Below are positions 33,731-41,817 of a stretch of 41,817 bases of DNA, one piece after another; position 1 is the stretch's first letter; every line of letters starts with the position of its first letter. The stretch covers positions 1 to 41,817 of the forward strand of contig MU401737.1 in NCBI GenBank assembly GCA_022579005.1. The letters are read 5' to 3'. This stretch comes from Poronia punctata (lineage: Eukaryota; Ascomycota; Sordariomycetes; Xylariales; Xylariaceae). The notes under the pieces were generated by a model, which was not told where the DNA came from, ran no database searches, and saw only the letters and a program-made list of their open reading frames with translations. Made by a program: the position numbers and the translations under genes.

Positions 33731-36700
33731 ACTTTTATAATAGCTTAGCAATAAACTAGCAAATAAAATAAATATTATTAATAACTAAATAGTATATAAA
33801 TTATAAGTACTACTTATACCTAATAAGTAAGCTAGTAAAAGTAAAACACTAATATATTTATAACTAACTAATAAAGTAGTCTTAATTAATAAAGTACTTA
33901 ATATTGCTTATATATGCTTATTACTAGTCTTTTAAATTATTACTAAAATTTAAAACTTAAAAGTATACTTTTTTAAAAAACTAATATAAAAGCGTTTTTA
34001 AAGCGTTTTTATAAACTTCATTATTAAATAAAAATAGATTTATATTAAAAATAAAGTTTTTATGTTTAATAATAATATTATAAAGCTTAAACTAATTTTG
34101 TATACTTATAACGTATTGCTAGTAAGCTACTTAAAACAGTTTAAAACTATTAACTTAGTTAAATATATATATACTTAGCTACAACTTAATAGTAATATTA
34201 AAAGGTTTATTAAAAAATACTACATTTGCTAGTATATAAAAAACTTATAAACCTTGCTAGTAAGTTTTTTTAAACTACTAGCTATTTTATATAGGCTTTA
34301 ATTTAATATATTTATTAATGTTATTAAGCTACTACTAATTTATAAGCAAAATAAAATTAACTATAAATATGTTTTAATTATTATTAATAAACTTATTAAA
34401 ATATAATACTTTATTTTTATTAAAATCATTATAATAATAACGCTTATAAACGCTTTTATTTTAAAAGTATACTAGCTTTATATCGCCTTTAAAACTACAG
34501 TTTTTAATTAAAAACTATAATTTTTTTTATTTTTTTTAAAAAAGTTAAACTACTGCCTAGCTATTACTTTATTATACTTAACTGCTTATTACTTTAAAAC
34601 TAATAGCTAAATAAAGAATATAAACTTTATAATAAAGTTATATTTTAAAGCTTACTATAGCTATTATTAACATAACTAAATAAACTAGCTACTACTAGCT
34701 AAACTTATAATAAATAACTGAATATTAAAATGTACTAGCTTTAGCTTATTCTTTAATTATTATAACTAATACTTTTAACTTAGTACTAAATTAAGAGCAA
34801 ACTTGTTTAAGTATAAAGTAAAAGAATTAATAAAATAAGTTTTTAGCTGCATTAAACATTATTAAGTAAATAACAAAAGTTTTTGCCTAAGCTTAGTTAT
34901 TTATAGCTAAAGCTTAACTTGCTATATAAACGTTGCTAATATAGTATATATTAGCTTAATTTATTATAAAATAAAAAAACTTAAATTAATATTAAAAACT
35001 TTTATATTTTAAAGCTATTATTAAAGCTCGCTAAAAATAAATTAGCTTAGTTAAAGTTATTAAAGTTTATAAGCAAGCTATTACTATTAACTTATTTTAA
35101 TAATATAAAGTATTTTAAATATTTTATATTTTATTAGATTACTTAGTAACATAAAAACTACTTAGCTAAAATACGCTTAATAAGCCTTATAATAATAAAA
35201 TAAAAAATATAATTATAATAAAATATAATAAAAAAAGATTTCTAGTATTTAGTTAATAAACTTTTTAACTATAAGCAGCATAAAACTATATTTATTTAAT
35301 AAAATCTTTAACTATAAGCAGCACAAAGCTAAAAGCTTAATATATAAAGTTAAATAGCTAGCAGTTTATTAGCTATTATAAAAGCTAGCGTATAACTTAA
35401 AAAAGCTAAAATAGTAGCGTTTTATTAACATAACCTAAGCAAACTAAAGCTATTAAAGTAGCTTTAAATATTATAAAATAAAATTAAAACCTTAGCAAAC
35501 TAATTTTATAACTATAAAATACTATTACTTAATATACTGCTTTTATAACTTATAATTCTTTATTAAACAGATTTAAATTCTTTTATTCTTTTTATTTTTG
35601 TTTTTAAAACGGTAATAATACTTTTTTACTTACCTTTATAACGTTATTAAAACTAAAAAAAACCTAATCTTAATAAGCTAATACTATACTTACTATAACT
35701 AAGCTTTTATGCTTTATAAATAAACTAGTAATAGTGCGTTTTAAAAAAGCTTTTAAACATTTCTTATACTTTTTTAAAGATAGTTATTAATAGTTATAAC
35801 TTAGTAAATAGTATTAAAAAGCTAGTGCTTTGCTTGTTTTAGCTTATAGCTTTAGCTTTTATATTGCTAAAAGAAAAGGCACAGTAATAGGTATTAGCTT
35901 AAGTAGCAAGTTGCTTATATAATTTACTTTTTAAATATAAATTAGCAGCAAAGGCAAGCTTTTAGCAACTTTTAGAAAATTGCTAGTAAGTGATTTTTGT
36001 GGTGTATAACGTTATTAGTACTAATATAATAATAAGCTATAAAGAATAGTTAGGTTTTTAAACTTTTTTATAAAAGCTAAACTATGCTTTAAATAAACAA
36101 TTTTCTTTATATTTTTAAATGTAGCTACTAGCTTTATTACTATATTAAAAGCAGCTTAGCAAGTATTATTAAAGTAAGAAAAACTAAATAGCTTTTTGCT
36201 ATTTTTAGCCTTTTTATTATTGCTATTTTTATTGCTTTTTTAAAGCGTAAAGACCAATAAAAGAAACGCTATTAAATCTTAAGCGTTTTTTAAAATATAT
36301 ATAGTTAGCTGCGTAGCTTATTAAATATATATAAAAGAACTTTTTTTTATTCTTTTCTATATATTGCTTTATATATTCTTTTGCTTAATATATTAGGTAT
36401 AATAAATAAATAAACTAGAAGCGTAAACGTAATTAACTACTAGTATATTTTTAACATGTTTAGCTACTTTTATCTTTTTACATTTTTTAATTAAAGTTTA
36501 AATTTAATAAAAGTAAACCTTTTTTACTAAAAAGCTAGCTTGAAAATAAGCATAATATAATAATAAAAAAGCTTTAATTTAAAAGTATAGTATAAGGGAT
36601 TAAAGCTATAAGAATTAAAAAAAACTAATTATAAGCAAAAAAGTAGTAAAAATAGTAAAAGTAAAGAAAAGGTAAAAGCAAGTTAAAACAAAGCGTAGGC

Positions 36701-36904
36701 TTAAAAATTTAAAAAAGCATAATAATAATAACAGTGCTTATAAGGCAGTTGCGCTACTAAAGCAAGCCTTTTTTATTTTAAAAGCGCTCTTGTTATAAAG
36801 GGCCTGCCTTTTATATAAACATTGTTTTTAAACATAGCCTTATTTGTTTTGTTTTTATTTTTTATCTATAGCTGAAATTAGCTATAATTTAAAAAAGCGG
36901 GTAC

Positions 36905-37059
36905 TATTACGGTTTTAGTCTTAGTGCTTATATAAATAAACCAAGTTTATACTAAAACGCTTATATAAGTAAATATAAAAAACCTTTACTTTTTAAAGAA
37001 ACCTTCTTTTTTTATATAATAATAATACGTTTTTATAGACCTTCTAGTAGTATAAACTA
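36905..37059 (+). repeat. 3' LTR of gypsy-like element 2
   Basis: Direct repeat of 29689-29844, starting immediately after a purine-rich tract. It begins tattacgg where the left copy has tgttatag. Together the two copies preserve both the original G of the TG and the original CG, as independent RIP hits would leave them. Confidence 0.75.
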
Positions 37060-40018
37060 GAATGGTTAAAAGTTTATTTATAATTATATATAATATAAAA
37101 TACTATTATATTAAAGCTCTGCTTAATAAATTTATTTATTTATAAATAAAGTAGCTTTAAAAGGTTATAGTAATATAGTAATTTCTTATTATAAATAATG
37201 TTTTAAACTACTTTAAACAATACTAGCCTTACTTTATTAAGCTTATAATAAGTACTTATATACTAAGCTTTATATTTTACTAAGTTCTTTAAAATTAGTT
37301 TACACCTTTACTATTTTATTATTAATAGTATAATTTTTTAGTTTTATAATAGCTTAGTTAACTAGCTATAATAAAGAATTAAGCTTTAAAAACATATACT
37401 AGCTTTTATTTATTTCTTAAAAGCTTTTAAGTTTTATTAAAAGTATACTTATTAAAATGCTTTTATATTTTTTTATTATAATACAATTAAGTATATTTAC
37501 TTTAAATTTTAAAAACTTAACTAAAAAATATTTAATAAACAACTTTTTAAAACTATTATAACGTTTTGCTTTAAAAAGAAACTAAATATTATATTTAAAT
37601 ATATAATATAGTTATTAAATATATTTAAAAAAAACTATTATATTATTAATAAATGCTTAGCAGTAATATTATATTTTGTAAAATAACTGATTTATATTTT
37701 ACTATATATATATATATAAGCAAGTTATAAAATCTTATTATTATAATATAAAACATTTTTTCATTTTATAAGCCAATAATTATAAATTTATAATAGTTTA
37801 ATAAATATATACTAAATTAAAATAAAACGTTATATTAATTATTATAATTTAGGTTTTATTATAAATCTTTAAATAATTACTTTTTAAACTAAAAGAACAT
37901 AATTATTAAGTATTATAGCTTTATTAAAAGCTTTAAAATTTATAACTACTTATTTTTTATTTTTTAATCAACTTTTTACTAAGTTATAAATATTAAGTAT
38001 ATAAAGAAATAAAGTTTATTAACTTAAAATATTTTACTTTTTTCTTATAATTTATTATAGTTCTTATTAAAAGCTTTTTAGTTTTAAAACCTTAAAAAAT
38101 AAAGTTATATATTAAGCTTTATATTTTACTACTTTTTAATTATCAAAACCTTTATTGATTTTTTTTAAAGAATATTGACTTTGCTTTTATTTTCTTAATT
38201 TTTATAACCTTTAGAAGTTTTATATAATTTAATAACTTTAAATATATTTTTAATATATATATAAATATTATTATTAATAACTATTTTATATAATTTAATA
38301 AGCTTTTTAATATTTAATAGGCTTTTTAATATTTAATAGGCTTTTTAATATTTAATATTGCTTATACTTTTAAAATATATAGCTTTACTTTTTTAAAAAG
38401 CTTTAAACTTTTAAATAGTTTTCTAAGTTTAGTTAAAGTTATATAGTACTTTATAAAAAAGTTAAATAGTCTTTTTAACACTTTATAATCTTTATTTATA
38501 TTAAACTTTATATTTATTTACATACTTTAAGGTATACTAGTAATATTTATACTTATTAGTATAATAGTTGCTATTATAAGCGCTTTTATAGCTATACGCT
38601 AGCTAGTAAACCTTTACTTACTATTTTAAGCTTTATTATTAAATCCCTTTTTTATATATATTTTAAAAGGTTTATTAAATATATTATTAGTAAAATTACT
38701 TAACGTATTTAAGTATTAATTATAATAGTAAAAGCTAACTTATAAATAGTTGTAAAATAAGATTTATAGTTATTAAGTAATAGTTTATACTTAGTTTAAA
38801 GGTAAGTACTTTTTCTTTTATAAAGGTAGCTTTTATTAATTATAAACAAGTTTATTATAAGTTTATTTTACTATAAAAAACTAAGCTAATAAATATTATA
38901 ATTAATAGTTTTATTATAATTATAATGAAATTTAAGTTTTAAAAATATATTAGGCTATAGTTTATGTTTAACTGCTTTATTTTCTTTTTATAACTAAAGA
39001 ATTATAGCTTAACAGTTACTTGTTTATTAAATATAATATAATCATTACTTATATTAATTATTTTACATTTACTTTTAGCGTATGCTTACATTTTTTAAAA
39101 AACCTTTTATTAAAAATGAATATACTCGTTTTAATATTCTTATAAATACTTATTTATTAACCTTTTACCTAAGTTATAATATTAAAGCATAAGTAGATAT
39201 AATAAAATCTTAAAGCTTTTTACTTATTTTTAATATATTTAGCTTTAATAATAAAACCGTTTTTATTTCTTTTATTTGCTTTAGTTAAAGGCTTAGTGCT
39301 TAAATATATATTAGTGTCTAAAATCGTTTAATATTTTATATTAATATAGTAGCACAAATAGTAAAAAGGTTTATTATCTAAAAGTAACTTTTATATATAA
39401 TATTTATATATTTGCTTTTTCTTTATAACTAAAAAAGGTATAACGATGCTTTTTAACTAATTAAAGTATAATACTTTTCTTTATACTTTTAAAGCTTAAT
39501 ATATATAAAGTATTTTTTAATACTTTTAGTATACTAACTTTATATTATATTTATAAAGGATAAGTTCTCACTAATATTAAATTAAGTTTTAAATAAAAAT
39601 CTTTTCTATTAATAGCTATATTAATGAAATTTTATATTGCTATTTTTAATAAAATAAACTTTATTATAATAGTTATTATTATTATACTAATTAGTTTAAT
39701 AATATTTATTGCTTTAATTATTATACATTTTCTTATAATTATTATTAGTTTTAAGTTAACTATTATAAGTGTTATGTTTTCTATTACTATTTTAGTAGTT
39801 TTGTTTTTTATTTTATTTATAATTATTATTTTTATTACTTTTGTAATATTTATTATTCTAATTATAATAAAGTAAATAAGAATAGCGTTTATAACTATAA
39901 TCTTCGCTTTTATAATAGCCTTTATTCAAGGTATTTTAGCTATTATATAAGCTATATTTACTTTAAAAACCTTTTTAATTATTAGTATATAATAAGATTT
40001 TATTATTAATATTAAAAC
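37060..40018. other. AT-rich decayed sequence, unresolved
   Basis: No intact gene. If element 2 interrupted a minus-strand copia element, the rest of that copia pol should lie here; I could not confirm it. An 83-codon ATG frame at 39624-39875 is almost wholly Ile/Leu/Phe, as translation of AT-only DNA often is, and is not called as a gene. Confidence 0.55.
38302..38358. repeat. Tandem repeat, 19 bp x 3
   Basis: The unit gctttttaatatttaatag occurs three times head to tail, with only the last base differing in the third copy. The absence of differences between copies suggests recent expansion relative to the surrounding decay. Confidence 0.75.
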
Positions 40019-40404
40019 TGTTAAAATCCCTTTTAATACCTTTAACCTTATTAACTACATTAAGACTATTAAAATGTAAATATCTTATAAATATAAATAT
40101 TTAGTTTTTTATATATTTGTTATAAATTGTGTTAAACTTACTTTATTAAAAAAGTATACACGCAGTATATATATATAGTACGTAATTGGTATATAAAAAG
40201 TACACGTTTTTTATATATTAAATATATAAAGTATACGTGTTTCTTTTATATTATTAATAAATTTTAATTAATTATAAACTTTTATAGCTATATAGAACTT
40301 ACTAAAAAAAGTCCTTATAACTTTTTTTTTTTAATTAATTAAATTAATATAGTATTATAAATAATAACATATTATAATTATATTTACTTTTAACTAAACT
40401 AATA
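40019..40404 (+). repeat. LTR-like direct repeat, copy 2
   Basis: Same unit as 16694-17072, in the same orientation. It starts with tgttaaaatccc, keeping the TG that copy 1 has lost, and ends with ctaaactaata. Flanking 5-bp sequences (aaaac and ctaat) do not match each other. Whether it is a solo LTR or the edge of an element continuing to the right is not visible. Confidence 0.55.
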
Positions 40405-41817
40405 CTAATTAGTAATTAAATTAGTAACTATAAAAAAGCAAGGTTTAAAAACAAAAACTATTATTATATTTACTTTTTATTTAATTTAAAGTTGCTTTAG
40501 CTTTATATTATTTTTAAAACTTATTATATTTAAATAAGTAATAAATAAAAAATTTAACTTAAATTATTATATAATTATTTAAAAAAATAAAGTAAGCAAA
40601 AAAAGTATATGCTAAATTATAATAAGCGTTTTATAAGTTATATACTAATAAAATAAAAAATAGTAAGCATTTTTATTACTTTTAATTTATAGCTAATTTA
40701 AAAACTAATTAGTATTAATTTATAATAGTATTATTATTATATAACTTTAGTTTATTTTTAAATTTCTTTTTAAAAAACTAACTATATTAAAAATCTTAGC
40801 ATATATAGTAATTAATACTACTTTACTTTAAAAACGCTTTTAATAATAACTTAAATTAAGTTAAAATTTTTAAAAAAACAAGCATAACTATTTATTTATT
40901 AAAAAAGCATATTATTTTTAAAAAATAAAGCATAAAAAAACTTAACTTTAAAATACTAGCAAAAAATAAGCGAAATATATATGTTTTATATAAAATAACT
41001 AAGTATATATATATATAGCTTAATAGTAAAAACTTTTTATAAGCTATTTAAAAAAAATTTAAAAAATAAACATGCTAGTATTTTAATAATATAGTATATA
41101 TAATATAATATTTATTATTATTAGTACTATAGCAAAAAAGCATTAACTATAGCTTAAATTAAAGCTATAATATTATAAGTAATAAGTTGCTTATTATTAT
41201 AAATAATAACGTAACTATTAGCAAAGCTTAATACTTTTTTTATATATTTTTAATTAAAAAATAAAAACTTAGTTTAACTTTTATATTTACTAATAAAAAA
41301 AATATAAGTTAAAATACGCTTAAACTTAAAATATATTTTAAAGTACTAATAACTAATTAAAAAGGTTAAGCTTTTTAAGCTTTTTAAGCATTTTAAAGCA
41401 CTTAATTTGCTTTTTAACCTTTTAAACATTATAAGCTATATAAGCTATATATATTTTATATACTTTTAAGCGCTTATAGCTAGTAAATTTTTTACTTGCT
41501 AGCAAGCTAGTTATACTTTAATAGCAAGCTACTTTTAATTAAGTTATTAAATATAAAAACATTTTAACTTTATATTTAAATTTGCAAAAATTTAACTATA
41601 TTTTGCTTTATAATTTACTTTTAATATATTTAATAAATAATATTTTTTTTACTTTTTAAAAAATTACTATATTTATAAAAATATAGTAAAAAAACTAAAA
41701 TTATATAAGCAAGCTTTATAATTTATTATATAATAAAGTATAAATTTTTATTAATATATACTGCTAAATTAAAATAATAAAAAACTAGTATTAAGCTATA
41801 TTTTTAATAATTTTTAA
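40405..41817. other. AT-rich decayed sequence to the window end
   Basis: Strong RIP-type composition with no frame, RNA gene or recognisable protein block. It could be the interior of the element whose LTR is at 40019-40404, but nothing confirms this. Confidence 0.5.

Larger units (their letters stand above)
29689..37059 (+). mobile_element. RIP-killed Ty3/gypsy-like LTR retrotransposon (element 2)
   Basis: Direct repeats of about 156 bp at 29689-29844 and 36905-37059 bound a 7.1-kb interior. The left copy starts tgttatagttttagtc and the right copy tattacggttttagtc, consistent with an ancestral TG start. The right copy is preceded by aaaaaagcggg (about 36891-36901), a good polypurine tract, which fixes plus orientation. 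The interior carries RT and RNase H remnants of the gypsy type in plus orientation. The LTR sequence differs from that of element 1, so this is a different family. The 5 bp flanks do not match clearly and the right LTR end is approximate. Confidence 0.82.

Noticed and set aside
39624..39875. 83-codon ATG frame encoding a very hydrophobic, Ile-rich peptide
   Set aside because: The composition is what AT-only DNA gives by chance. There are no polar loops, no family resemblance, and it lies in RIP-decayed sequence.
1..41817. CRISPR array, prokaryotic operon signals or a mitochondrial origin for the AT-rich DNA
   Set aside because: There are no regular spaced repeats. Spliceosomal introns are present in island 1. 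The AT-rich DNA carries LTR retrotransposon remains rather than mitochondrial genes.
1..41817. tRNA or rRNA genes
   Set aside because: I saw no cloverleaf-type A/B box pairs or rRNA-like blocks; a covariance-model scan would be needed to exclude them fully.

Overview
The window looks like a piece of a filamentous ascomycete (Pezizomycotina) genome with strong repeat-induced point mutation (RIP). Most of it is extremely AT-rich and saturated with TpA. The few remaining C and G bases sit mainly in GCT/AGC and CTT/AAG contexts, CpA/TpG is depleted, and no long reading frame survives. Two islands of ordinary base composition, about 17.46-22.1 kb and about 24.28-25.9 kb, carry the intact genes. 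Their introns are 50-66 nt with GTRAGT donors, (C)TGAC-type branch sites and CAG/TAG acceptors, which fits a filamentous fungus.

Left AT-rich block (1-17.46 kb): the decayed 3' end of a Ty1/copia-like retrotransposon with its LTR (to 5273), unresolved AT-rich sequence, then a complete Ty3/gypsy-like LTR retrotransposon on the plus strand (8164-15140). That element has recognisable but ruined reverse transcriptase, RNase H and integrase. An LTR-like repeat (16694-17072) lies just before the island.

Gene island 1: a six-exon YTP1/DUF2427-family membrane protein gene (18692-20818, +); a small open frame with a signal-peptide-like start (21450-21722, +, doubtful); and on the opposite strand a short gene that holds little more than the Rsa3 ribosome-assembly domain (21615-21848, -). 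The last two overlap tail to tail. A 2-kb AT-rich spacer follows. Gene island 2: one intronless metallo-beta-lactamase-fold hydrolase of the LACTB2 / fungal polyketide thioesterase type (24665-25534, -) with all metal ligands in place.

Right AT-rich block (25.9-41.8 kb): a hairpin, unresolved decayed sequence, a copia-type LTR on the minus strand (about 29223-29605), and a second complete Ty3/gypsy-like element (29689-37059, +). This second element appears to be inserted in the copia pol next to that LTR. A second copy of the 16.7-kb LTR-like repeat lies at 40019-40404.

The genes do not form an evident pathway. I see no PKS, regulator or transporter next to the hydrolase, and I found no convincing new multi-gene system. 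The most informative signals are the nested RIP-killed retrotransposons with RT catalytic Asp codons now reading Asn, a 32-bp stretch that stayed identical between two otherwise diverged copia LTRs, the domain-only Rsa3 gene, and the orphan thioesterase-like gene stranded in AT-rich sequence. All identifications were made by eye; nothing was searched or computed.
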